Translations under genes and position numbers: made by a program
DNA from: Oxalobacteraceae bacterium
Lineage (GTDB): Bacteria > Pseudomonadota > Gammaproteobacteria > Burkholderiales > Burkholderiaceae_D
DNA length: 64,000 bases
Reading direction: 5' to 3'
Assembly: GCA_030698225.1 (NCBI GenBank)
Contig: JAUYNR010000106.1
Coordinates: forward strand, 1-64,000
Notes under the pieces: generated by a model
What the model was told of the DNA's origin: nothing
The model's database searches: none
The model's input: only the letters and a program-made list of their open reading frames with translations
Shown: positions 1-7,457 of the stretch, piece after piece
Layout of the letters: the number at the start of each line of letters is the position of its first letter
Position numbering within the stretch: the first letter of the stretch is position 1

Positions 1-1
1 T

Positions 2-256
2 GCCCAGGCCACCGAAGTCGAGATAGCGCTCAGCCAGGACGAGAGCGGCTTTTCGATGCAGATAAAGGACAACGGGAAAGGGCTGCATCCGGACGACAGG
101 AGGAAGTCGAATTCGTTTGGACTGTTGGGAATCAAGGAGCGCATCCATGCGCTCGGAGGCGAACTCGCCATTGCCAGCAGCCAGGGCAATGGCACGGTCT
201 TGTCGATCTCGATTCCTGTTGAAGAAAAGATATTAAACCGCACACAAGTTCAGTAA
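2..256 (+). CDS. Sensor histidine kinase, C-terminal fragment (NarX/DegS type)
   Basis: This is the 3' end of a gene that begins before the window; about 84 residues are visible. They hold the end of a HATPase_c domain: the ATP-lid residues DNGKG, the downstream GLLGIKERI box, and the closing strand GNGTVLSISIPV. This spacing is typical of the NarX/DegS/UhpB class of kinases, whose partner is a LuxR/NarL-type response regulator. No such regulator follows within the window. The signal sensed cannot be told from this piece. Confidence 0.85.
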   Translation, partial: AQATEVEIALSQDESGFSMQIKDNGKGLHPDDRRKSNSFGLLGIKERIHALGGELAIASSQGNGTVLSISIPVEEKILNRTQVQ

Positions 257-693
257 GCGCGCACCGCAAGTGCATCACGTCGCAAGCTTCCGTCGAATTA
301 CCGATTCCGTCGAATTACTGATAGTGAAGTAACTGTGCTGTTACGGTTCTTTCGCTGACCTTGCGCGTTTTTTGCGTTTTCACAAACTGATCCCTGCTGC
401 ATGGTTTAAGCTAGTTTTTGTTGGGTGCATCGTGGACAGAATTGTCTTTGACGCGGGAGCGGCAAAAAATCTGCCTGACCTTCAAATCAAGCCGGACCCA
501 GATGCTGATGGTGGCTTGTTATCGGTAATTTGTGCTGATGTCACGCACTTCGGGACGCCGGGCCCTTCCAGCGAGCGGATCCGCAACGGCAAGCCGTTGT
601 GAATCGTACGTGTCGAACATTGGGCAGGCATGAATGAGGTTAATGTCTGCGCTGCTGTTAGCGGCCTCAGCTTAACCGTCACAGGAGAACAGC
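257..693. other. 437-bp gap with no convincing gene
   Basis: Between the kinase end and the cupin gene no open frame has a good start and ribosome binding site. The only open frame of note (372–602) starts at TTG and has no recognisable domain. The gap does hold a 17-bp tandem repeat at 288–321, listed separately. The promoter of the cupin gene should lie here, but I do not see clear -35/-10 boxes. Confidence 0.5.
288..321. repeat. 17-bp tandem direct repeat, two copies
   Basis: Two abutting copies of TTCCGTCGAATTACYGA (288–304 and 305–321) differ at one position. They lie just after the kinase stop codon, in otherwise non-coding DNA. They could be a pair of binding half-sites or a replication-slippage duplication; the sequence alone does not decide. 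Confidence 0.8.
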
Positions 694-1161
694 ATGAAAA
701 ATAAGCTTCGGGCTATTTTGATATTTCTCGCCAGCGCCTGCTTCGGAGCGGCCGCCTGGGCCGAGACTGGCGGTTACATCATAGTTACGCCGAGTGACAT
801 CAAGTGGGCGGATGTCGGATCATTGCCACCGGGTGCAAAAGTCGCCGTCATTGAAGGGCCGATGAGTGAAGCGGTTCCGATTACAGCGCGTTTGATGCTC
901 CCTGCCAACTATAAGATTCCCGCACACTCGCACCCGGGAGTTGAGCGGATCACCGTACTTTCCGGAACCTTCAACTATGGCATGGGCGACAAGCTGGATC
1001 CGCAAAAGACAACAGCCCTGGGTGCTGGAAGCGTAATTGTCATGCAGCCAAAAATGAACCATTTTGTATGGACCAAGGAGGAAACCGTCATTCAACTCAA
1101 CACGATGGGGCCTTGGACCATCAACTACGTAAACCCTGCCGACGACCCCAGAAAGAAGTGA
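694..1161 (+). CDS. Secreted cupin-domain protein
   Basis: A 155-residue protein with an N-terminal signal peptide (positive start, hydrophobic stretch, cleavage probably after AWA near residue 23), so it should act in the periplasm. The rest is a single cupin barrel. Motif 1 contains HSHPGVERITVLSG around residues 78–91 and motif 2 supplies a histidine in MNHFVW near residue 122, together a plausible His/His/Glu/His metal site. The ATG at 694 is preceded by AGGAGA. It stands alone, followed by a strong hairpin. The substrate is unknown; cupins of this size are often small-molecule isomerases, dioxygenases or sensors. Confidence 0.8.
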   Translation: MKNKLRAILIFLASACFGAAAWAETGGYIIVTPSDIKWADVGSLPPGAKVAVIEGPMSEAVPITARLMLPANYKIPAHSHPGVERITVLSGTFNYGMGDKLDPQKTTALGAGSVIVMQPKMNHFVWTKEETVIQLNTMGPWTINYVNPADDPRKK

Positions 1162-1184
1162 ACTCTTTCGTACAATCCGGCAGT

Positions 1185-1218
1185 CCAACGGACGCGCGGC
1201 AAGCGGCGCGTCCGTTGG
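1185..1218 (+). terminator. Strong hairpin after the cupin gene, probable terminator
   Basis: A perfect 13-bp inverted repeat, CCAACGGACGCGC and its complement, with an 8-nt loop lies 24 nt past the cupin stop. The run after the stem is only CTTTGG, so the U-tract is poor. It may act as a rho-assisted terminator or as an RNA 3'-end stabiliser. Confidence 0.55.
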
Positions 1219-1351
1219 CTTTGGTGCGTCGGGTATCGTAGCCATGACGCAACAAGTCATTGCAATGGATACAGACATTTCGGCCTTCCGGTAAGCGAAT
1301 TGCAAGCTCCGGTGGACCGTCTGCATCGCTCCATTTTTTCATGGAAAAAAT

Positions 1352-1753
1352 ATGACTTCCAAAATTTTTGTGAATTTGCCGGTAAAAAGCCTGAATAAAT
1401 CCGTCGCGTTCTTCACGCAACTTGGCTTTGCTTTCAATCCGCAATTTACCGACGAGACAGCCACCTGCATGATCGTCAGCGACGATATATTCGTCATGCT
1501 ATTAACGGAAGAAAAGTTCAAGACCTTCACTCCGAATGAAATTTGCGACGCAAGGAAATACACCGAAGTGCTGGTGTGCCTGACTGTTGAAAGTCGGGCA
1601 AGGGTCGATGAAATGGTGCGCAAGGCAGTCGCGGCAGGGGGCGCAACTTACAAGGAACCGCAAGATCACGGTTTCATGTATGGGCATGGCTTTCAGGATT
1701 TCGATGGTCACATCTGGGAACTAATTTACATGGAATCAAGCGCGCTAAAGTAA
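1352..1753 (+). CDS. VOC (glyoxalase/bleomycin-resistance) superfamily protein
   Basis: A 133-residue single VOC module. It opens with the betaalphabetabetabeta pattern start MTSKIFVNLPVKSL and the helix ...VAFFTQLGFAF, and ends with the family signature of a DFDGHIWELIYM strand carrying the metal or substrate glutamate. Related proteins ('lactoylglutathione lyase-like', often annotated extradiol-dioxygenase-like) usually have no known substrate. The start codon has only a purine-rich upstream stretch (GGAAAAAAT), so translation may be modest. It is transcribed alone. Confidence 0.8.
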   Translation: MTSKIFVNLPVKSLNKSVAFFTQLGFAFNPQFTDETATCMIVSDDIFVMLLTEEKFKTFTPNEICDARKYTEVLVCLTVESRARVDEMVRKAVAAGGATYKEPQDHGFMYGHGFQDFDGHIWELIYMESSALK

Positions 1754-1877
1754 GTGAAGGCGCAATACGATCCGGAAAACGTGTTTCGCCTGAATCACAA
1801 CATCAGGCCGGGTTGACCGGCATCCGGCAACTCCCGCCCCATGTCACAATGTGCGCTTTTCAGGTAACGGAGCGCCC

Positions 1878-2234
1878 ATGTCACTGATCGCCAACGCAGT
1901 CATAGCCCTGATCGGGCTCCTGCACGTCTATATCCTCGTGCTCGAAATGTTCCTGTGGGACAAGCCGGCCGGGCTGCGCGCCTTTGGCCAGACCCGGGAA
2001 GCAGCTGCCGCCTCGAAAGTTCTCGCAGCCAACCAGGGCCTGTACAACGGTTTTCTGGCCGCCGGTCTGTTTTGGGGCTTGAGTCTTGGCGCAGGCGGTG
2101 CCGGCGTGAAGATATTCTTTCTCTGCTGCGTGCTGATTGCCGGCCTGTATGGCGCGGCAACCGCCAACCGGAAAATCCTATTTGTCCAGGCGATTCCGGC
2201 AGCCATCGGCCTGGCGCTGCTGTTTCTGTCATGA
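1878..2234 (+). CDS. DUF1304 family small integral membrane protein
   Basis: About 118 residues and almost wholly hydrophobic, with four predicted membrane helices. The N-terminal helix contains HVYILVLEMFLWDKP and is followed by the conserved segment around ANQGLYNGFLAAGL, both typical of DUF1304 proteins. I chose the ATG at 1878 because GGAG lies just upstream and the nine residues before it are not family-like. The function of DUF1304 is not established. No partner genes are adjacent. Confidence 0.8.
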   Translation: MSLIANAVIALIGLLHVYILVLEMFLWDKPAGLRAFGQTREAAAASKVLAANQGLYNGFLAAGLFWGLSLGAGGAGVKIFFLCCVLIAGLYGAATANRKILFVQAIPAAIGLALLFLS

Positions 2235-2376
2235 GCGCAGGCATGCGGCGCTGCGGACGCCTTGCGTCACCTTCCGGCCAAAACGGCGAAAACGTAACAA
2301 CTATTTTTTTCCGCCCCTAAGCACTATTTAAGGCAGTAAACTGCACGCGCCAGGCATGTCACGGCTTTCTGCCTTG

Positions 2377-2428
2377 AAAATATACCGGGTCATGTATTTT
2401 TGCAGTAGCTTTGAATATGTGCGGTAAT
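2377..2428 (-). repeat. Dispersed AT-rich repeat, copy A
   Basis: Read on the minus strand this copy starts TTACCGCACATATTCA, continues through CAAAAATACAT, and ends with the ATAC-N8-GTAT dyad. It matches the copies at 13761, 35655 and 63418 (plus strand) and at 10231 and 43701 (minus strand). It is one of at least six copies in the window and lies about 245 bp upstream of the membrane protein gene at 2673. Confidence 0.65.
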
Positions 2429-2496
2429 ATCCGTATTTATGCAGATACTCCTGTATTTCTTATTTGCAAGTTATCTATTCAGCATGAAATTTGTTA

Positions 2497-2660
2497 CCCA
2501 CGTGCTTTCGCGTGGGACCCAGATGCCGCCTATTAGCCAATGGACGTCTGGAATCCGGACGCCTGCAAGCCAGCCCTGAACGATCTCATGGTTCGGCGCC
2601 AGGGCGATCCCAGGCAAAAGAGTCGAGCATTAAGGCTCGGCACGACAACAACATAATAGG
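2497..2660 (+). promoter_or_regulatory. Possible structured 5' leader of the downstream membrane-protein gene
   Basis: Several hairpins can be drawn in this stretch: CCCACG/CGTGGG with an 8-nt loop at 2497–2516, GTCTGG/CCGGAC nearby, and a GAGC/GCTC pair near the 3' end. The region ends about 10 nt before the gene at 2673 and GC rises sharply within it compared with the AT-rich DNA just upstream. It does not match a riboswitch class that I recognise. It could equally be a chance set of GC-rich stems. Confidence 0.25.
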
Positions 2661-2672
2661 AACTTATAAAAA

Positions 2673-3398
2673 ATGGTAGTCACCCCAATTTCACTGAATC
2701 CATCTTCGATTGCTCGCGCATTGGGAGCAATTGCTTTGCTTCTGGTTTTAGCCAGCATCGCAGGGCAGTTGATGGTTTACCTGACCGGGCATGAGCATGT
2801 TTTTGGGCTGGTCCGCCTCTTTAACGTCGGCACTGAGCTGAATCTCCCGGCCTTTTTCTCCACGTTTCTGTTGCTCGTCGCGGCGCTGCTTCTTGCGGTC
2901 ATCACCATACTGGAGAAAAAACGCAGCGCTTCTCATGTTTCTCATTGGACGGTTCTTTCGTTCGGATTCTTGCTGATGGCGGTAGATGAGGCTGTCACCC
3001 TGCATGAGATGCTGGTTGAGCCGACGCGCAAGCTGTTGGGCGATGGCGATCTCGGGGCCTTTTATTTCGCCTGGGTCATTCCCGGCACCATACTCGTGCT
3101 GGTTCTTGCACTGTACTTCCTGAAGTTCCTGCTGCATCTTCCTGCGAAAACGAGGTTCACTTTCGTGGCCGCTGCGATCCTCTATCTCGGCGGTGCCATC
3201 GGTTTCGAGCTTATCGGCGGGCGCTACGCCGAATTGCATGGAACACACAATTTGGCCTACAACATGATCTCAACCATTGAGGAAAGCCTCGAAATGGCGG
3301 GTGTCATTATTTTCATCTGGGCGCTGCTGCAATATATCGCCGGCAAGCACAAAGAAGTGCGATTCCAGTTTGATGGGGTTTCCATCGGGAAGTCATGA
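2673..3398 (+). CDS. Multi-pass membrane protein of unknown function
   Basis: A 241-residue protein with about six or seven predicted membrane segments and no family I can name. Notable polar residues lie within or next to helices: VDEAVTLHE near residue 107, and a long stretch from FELIGGRYAELH to STIEESLEMAG (about residues 175–212) rich in Glu and His. That pattern could bind a metal or quinone. The final 15 residues are polar and probably cytoplasmic. The ATG is preceded by AGGA. It has no co-directional neighbours within 1 kb except a possible structured leader. Confidence 0.7.
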   Translation: MVVTPISLNPSSIARALGAIALLLVLASIAGQLMVYLTGHEHVFGLVRLFNVGTELNLPAFFSTFLLLVAALLLAVITILEKKRSASHVSHWTVLSFGFLLMAVDEAVTLHEMLVEPTRKLLGDGDLGAFYFAWVIPGTILVLVLALYFLKFLLHLPAKTRFTFVAAAILYLGGAIGFELIGGRYAELHGTHNLAYNMISTIEESLEMAGVIIFIWALLQYIAGKHKEVRFQFDGVSIGKS

Positions 3399-3583
3399 TC
3401 GACAGCCCTTACGCCTAACGGCGCTGCGTCGAACGGCAAGGCCGCTGCGCACCAAAGTTGGCGGCAGGCATGCGGCGCAAGGTGCTTGACGTGCGTACCT
3501 GCGTTTGCAAGCAAAGGTCGTTGCGCAGTCAGACCGCATGCCCGTCTGAGTTCTCTGCTTCATCTGCGCCTATGGACGCCGAC

Positions 3584-3928
3584 TCAAGCCTTCTTGGCCC
3601 ATAGGATGCACCAGCCCTCGGCGCTGATCTGGCCATCAACCAGCTTGCAGGTATTCGACTCGGCGATGAAATGCTGGCATCCGCTGCATTTCTGCTCGCC
3701 TTTCGGCTGAGTCTGGTACTGCACGCTTGCCTGTGACACTTTATTGGTCGCCGGCGGGGCGGCAGAATTCGCGCCGGTGGCGGGAGGGCTGGCTGGGGCG
3801 GAACTGCCTGCGTCCGCGCCTTGCTTTGAATCACACCCCGAAAGTGCAATCGGCAGCCACAGACTGCAACCAACCGCCAGTGCACCGCGCAGCACGACCC
3901 TGCGTGGCGGGATTTCTTCTTTCATCAT
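3584..3928 (-). CDS. High-potential iron-sulfur protein (HiPIP)
   Basis: A 114-residue periplasmic electron carrier. The C-terminal domain has the HiPIP cysteine pattern: Cys81-x2-Cys84-x9-Cys94-x12-Cys107, followed by the usual aromatic tail. The N-terminus carries a twin-arginine motif (RRVVLRG, residues 9–15) before a hydrophobic stretch, consistent with Tat export of the folded cluster protein. A low-complexity Ala/Pro/Ser linker (about 40–62) separates the signal from the domain. I chose the ATG at 3928 because AAAGGAGAA lies just upstream; a second ATG follows immediately. HiPIPs commonly donate electrons to terminal oxidases or reductases; the cd1 nitrite reductase in this window is a possible acceptor, but that is inference. 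Confidence 0.9.
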   Translation of the reverse strand: MMKEEIPPRRVVLRGALAVGCSLWLPIALSGCDSKQGADAGSSAPASPPATGANSAAPPATNKVSQASVQYQTQPKGEQKCSGCQHFIAESNTCKLVDGQISAEGWCILWAKKA

Positions 3929-4427
3929 GCATTCTCCTTTAGGCGAAACCTGCTGGACCGTGACCGCCAACTCGACGCGTTTGCCCAGCTGTGCTTTCAC
4001 CTTGCCATTGAACTGCTGCCTTCAACGAACTCCCAGTTAATATCAAACTCCTTCCGTTCGAGACCCGACTGGCATCCAATGCGAAAAACCGCATGCGATC
4101 AGCATGCGTCGCCACTTACTGTCATCACCGTCGTTATCTTGTAAGATTTCACAGCGCCCCGATTGAGAGAAATCAAGCGGATTGCAGTCAATTTAATCAG
4201 CATCAACAAAACCCGCTGCGAAATCAGCCACAGCGCGATGCCATGCCATAACATCAAAAATATCATCTGCATAAGCCACGCGATCATGGAAGCCGCCGGT
4301 TCCGACCAGTTGGTTACGGGGCAGGGCGCTGGATCAGACACAGCTCGGCACGCTGCCGCCCAACTGTTCGAACGGCGCTTGAGCGACTGATAAACTCTAA
4401 TCGTTATGTTTGATGGAGGGATCACGC
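3929..4427. other. 499-bp gap; one small inverted repeat
   Basis: Short open frames here lack ribosome binding sites and protein-like composition. A perfect 7-bp inverted repeat, CGCATGC / GCATGCG with a 5-nt spacer, lies at 4090–4108. It could be an operator or hairpin. The promoters of the HiPIP gene (leftward) and the VOC gene (rightward) should lie in this gap. Confidence 0.5.
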
Positions 4428-4850
4428 ATGAAGGCTCGAATTACTGTCATTACCATTGGCGTTGACGACTTGGAGCGGTCGCTCAGGTTCTATCGTGATG
4501 GCCTTGGCTTGAAGACGGAAGGCATTATCGGCGAGGAGTTTGAACACGGAGCCGTGGCCTTCTTTGACTTGCAGGCCGGCTTGACGCTGGCGATCTGGCC
4601 ACGCGAGAGCATTTCCCATGATTCAGGACTTGCTCTGGGCAGCCCAAGTCCTACCGAATTCACCCTCGGGCATAACGTCTCGTCAAAGGCAGAAGTCAAC
4701 GCGGTTATCGAGCAAGCGAAAAATGCCGGCGCCGTTATCGTGAAGCCTGCTCACGACACCTTCTGGGGCGGATACGCCGGCTATATCCAGGATCCTGACC
4801 AGCATCTGTGGGAGATCGTATGGAATCCCCAGTTGCTGGTCGAAGATTGA
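4428..4850 (+). CDS. VOC superfamily protein (glyoxalase-like)
   Basis: A 140-residue VOC protein. It begins with the classic ITVITIGVDDLERSLRFYRDGLGL segment and closes with GYIQDPDQHLWEIVWNP, where the late glutamate is a usual metal or substrate ligand. I chose the ATG at 4428 because GGAGGG lies 8 nt upstream; the earlier TTG and ATG codons overlap that site. It is distinct from the VOC protein at 1352 (different loop lengths). The substrate is unknown. It is a single gene, convergent with the DUF445 gene. Confidence 0.85.
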   Translation: MKARITVITIGVDDLERSLRFYRDGLGLKTEGIIGEEFEHGAVAFFDLQAGLTLAIWPRESISHDSGLALGSPSPTEFTLGHNVSSKAEVNAVIEQAKNAGAVIVKPAHDTFWGGYAGYIQDPDQHLWEIVWNPQLLVED

Positions 4851-4916
4851 GGCATACCATCATTTCGTTTCGCACAACATGCGGCGCGCCACGCTGGAGA
4901 TTGCGCCTTACGGCCT

Positions 4917-6209
4917 TCAGCCGAATGGCAAATACACCACGATCGCATGCAGGGCTATGCCGATCAGGCCGCCGACCACAGTGCCGTTGATGCGGATGAA
5001 TTGCAGGTCGCTGCCGACGCTCAGTTCCAGTTCGCGCACCAGTTCGCTGTCTTCCCACTGCTTGACGGTGCTGGCGATATGCAGCGCGATGGTGTCGCGC
5101 AAATCGGATGCGATGCCGCGTGCGGCATCGGCCATGTGATCGTTGATCGAATCGCGCAGCGCAGGATTATCCGCCAGCCACTGGCCCATATGGCGGGCGC
5201 CGCCGGCGATTTTTACGCGCAATAAAGAGTCGTCTTTCGCCAGATCGTCGCGCAACCAGTTCTTCAGCTGACACCACAGGCCGTCAATATAGTGTGCCGC
5301 CTCAGGCGAGGCCAACAATTGCTGTTTCCAGTGGTTGATTTTTTGATGGAACGCCGGATCATTTTTCATCCGTTCCAGGAATTTCGCGACCACTTCATCG
5401 AACTGCTGGCGGCGCGGATGGGCCGGATCGTCGCCGATGTCATGCAGCCAGCGATTGATGCTGGCGACCAGCGAGGCGGAAATCTTCTGGCTGAACTCCT
5501 CGGGATCGGCAACCATGCCCAGCATCTGCATCAGGCTCGGATATTCGCGTCCCGCCACTTCGATAATCATGCCCGCCAGCGCTTTTTGGGTGGCGGGATC
5601 GTCCAGCGTCGTTGCCAGCTTGCGCAGCGCTTCATTCAACAGCATCTGATGCCGGTTGTCTTCAGTCAGGATGTCCATTAAATTGCCGACCATCTTGCCC
5701 AGATCCAGTTGATGCAAATTCTGCTGTATCGCATTGCGCAATGCGTTCTGCACCCGCACGTCGTCGATGAAGTCGAGGCCATTGGCCACCATCGCCAGCA
5801 CCTTGCCGGCAAACACATCGGCGTTATTGTCCGCATTCAGCCAGCCGGCAATCTTCTGCGCCGGATCGAAGCCGCGAATCTTTTCCACCAGCGTGTCGGT
5901 CGCCAGAAACTTGTCGCGCACAAATACCGCCAGATTGTCGGCGATGCGCTCCTTGTTGCGCGGAATGATCGCGGTATGCGGAATCGGCAAGCCCAGCGGT
6001 CGCTTGAACAAGGCCACCACCGCAAACCAGTCCGCCAGCGCACCGATCATCGCCGCCTCCGCAAATGCCGCGACCCAGCCCCACAGCCCCATCCCTTGCT
6101 GCCAGCGCGCCAGTATGAACAGGAAGGTCACGCCAGCCAGCAGCGCGGTCGCCGAGCGCTTCATGTTGGTCAATTGTTGTTGTTTACTATTGGAATTCAT
6201 GGACTTCAT
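4917..6209 (-). CDS. DUF445 family inner-membrane protein (YjiN-like)
   Basis: About 430 residues. Two N-terminal hydrophobic segments surround the family signature EAAMIGALADWFAVVALF followed by PHTAIIPRNKERIADNL; a long helical region follows and a C-terminal membrane segment (INGTVVGGLIGIALHAIVVYL) closes the protein. This architecture is that of DUF445/YjiN proteins, whose role is unknown. Start choice is uncertain: ATGs at 6209, 6200 and 6164 are all in frame and none has a strong ribosome binding site. It is monocistronic. Confidence 0.85.
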   Translation of the reverse strand: MKSMNSNSKQQQLTNMKRSATALLAGVTFLFILARWQQGMGLWGWVAAFAEAAMIGALADWFAVVALFKRPLGLPIPHTAIIPRNKERIADNLAVFVRDKFLATDTLVEKIRGFDPAQKIAGWLNADNNADVFAGKVLAMVANGLDFIDDVRVQNALRNAIQQNLHQLDLGKMVGNLMDILTEDNRHQMLLNEALRKLATTLDDPATQKALAGMIIEVAGREYPSLMQMLGMVADPEEFSQKISASLVASINRWLHDIGDDPAHPRRQQFDEVVAKFLERMKNDPAFHQKINHWKQQLLASPEAAHYIDGLWCQLKNWLRDDLAKDDSLLRVKIAGGARHMGQWLADNPALRDSINDHMADAARGIASDLRDTIALHIASTVKQWEDSELVRELELSVGSDLQFIRINGTVVGGLIGIALHAIVVYLPFG

Positions 6210-6384
6210 TGTGGTATGCGTGAGTGTGGTGCGGACACGTATTTTACTGTATGGCACTTACGGGGAAAGGGGGGAGCAGGGATTTCATGGGCATTGCCCC
6301 ATGGTTACGAAACGGTATCGCCCTACCGGCCTTGCCTGCCGATTGCGCGCCTTGACAAAACCGCCATGCATCCCCGATGATCGC

Positions 6385-6555
6385 AGCCTTCAGGTGCCCG
6401 CCGCCGCAACGCGCAGGGAGAATCGGGAAGGCGGTGCAATTCTGCCACGTGCCCAACGCTGTGAGGAGGATGACCCAGGCACAATGCCACTGGCGGATGC
6501 CGGGAAGGCGCCGGGGTCAGATGAATCCGAGTCAGAAGACCGGCCTGAAAAATAA
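6385..6555 (+). promoter_or_regulatory. Cobalamin riboswitch upstream of bluB
   Basis: The stretch carries the conserved blocks of the AdoCbl riboswitch in order: AGGTGCC at the 5' end, GCCACTGG, GGGAAGGC, then the B12-box-like run CCGAGTCAGAAGACC. It ends about 50 nt before the bluB start. The expected effect is reduced bluB expression when adenosylcobalamin is plentiful. The rest of the gap upstream (6210–6384) shows nothing further. Confidence 0.88.
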
Positions 6556-6604
6556 GCAAGCTGCACGGCCAGGCAGCCCCATTATTTTGACGCAAGGGGA
6601 ATAC

Positions 6605-7375
6605 ATGAACACAGCACAGACGCAAGCCACCCAGGATATCCACGCCTTCACCGAGCAAGCCCGCGACGCGATCTATCAGGCCATTTTTTCGCGCCGCGAC
6701 GTGCGCGGCCAGTTCTTGCCGACGCCGGTTCCCGATTCGGTATTGAGCCGCATACTAACCGCGGCCCACTACGCGCCATCGGTCGGCTTCATGCAGCCAT
6801 GGAATTTTGTGGTGGTCCAGTCCGGCGCGGTCAAGCAGCGGATCCATGACGCCTTTGCGGTGGCGCATGCGGAAGCGGCGGACATGTTCGAAGGCGACAA
6901 ACGCAACACTTACCGGCAGCTGAAGCTGGAAGGCATCCTGGAGTCGCCGCTCGGGATTTGCATCACCTGCGATCGCGAGCGTACCGGCCCGGTGGTGGTC
7001 GGCCGCACTCACATGAAAACGATGGACCTGTACAGCAGCGTGTGCGCGGTGCAAAACCTGTGGCTGGCGGCCCGGGCCGAGGGGCTGGGAGTGGGCTGGG
7101 TCAGCATTTTCAATCAATCCGCGCTGCAGCAAGCGCTCGGGATTCCGAAGCGCATCACGCCGATCGCCTACCTGTGCGTCGGCTACGTCAGCCATTTCTA
7201 TGCCAAGCCTGAACTGGAAACCGCCGGCTGGCTGCCGCGTCTGCCGATCGAAGAGCTGGTGTATTTCGACCAGTGGGGTCAGCACGACGACCGGCAAGCG
7301 CTGATCGGGCACCTGCGCCGCGACCAGGCCGAAGCACAGGAAACGGCAAATCTGGCCTTGATGCAAAGCCGTTAA
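6605..7375 (+). CDS. bluB: 5,6-dimethylbenzimidazole synthase (BluB), copy 1
   Basis: A 256-residue nitroreductase-fold protein. BluB breaks down reduced FMN with O2 to make 5,6-dimethylbenzimidazole, the lower ligand of B12. Seen here: the FMN-binding start (IFSRRDVRGQF), the family hallmark YAPSVGFMQPWNF, and the C-terminal GVGWVSIF segment. I chose the ATG at 6605 because AAGGGGA precedes it. The cobalamin riboswitch upstream supports the assignment. A second, shorter BluB lies in the main cob operon (17982–18632); this copy has longer N- and C-terminal extensions. Confidence 0.9.
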   Translation: MNTAQTQATQDIHAFTEQARDAIYQAIFSRRDVRGQFLPTPVPDSVLSRILTAAHYAPSVGFMQPWNFVVVQSGAVKQRIHDAFAVAHAEAADMFEGDKRNTYRQLKLEGILESPLGICITCDRERTGPVVVGRTHMKTMDLYSSVCAVQNLWLAARAEGLGVGWVSIFNQSALQQALGIPKRITPIAYLCVGYVSHFYAKPELETAGWLPRLPIEELVYFDQWGQHDDRQALIGHLRRDQAEAQETANLALMQSR

Positions 7376-7401
7376 CCGCACCTCCTGCACGCTAGGCTTT
7401 A

Positions 7402-7426
7402 CGGCGTTGGCGCATAGCCAGCGCCG
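7402..7426. terminator. Hairpin between convergent genes
   Basis: CGGCGTTGGC pairs with GCCAGCGCCG across a 5-nt loop, with one G–U pair. It lies between the ends of bluB and the oxygenase gene. No clear U-tract follows on either strand, so its role as a bidirectional terminator is only plausible. Confidence 0.4.
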
Positions 7427-7457
7427 AACTCATCAAGCCAACATCAGCGCGGGTGTT

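Noticed and set aside
372-602. Open frame of 76 codons on the plus strand
   Set aside because: TTG start, no ribosome binding site, no domain; composition is like non-coding DNA.
4163-4390. Open frame of 75 codons on the plus strand
   Set aside because: No ribosome binding site and no protein family; it lies in a gap with low coding signal.
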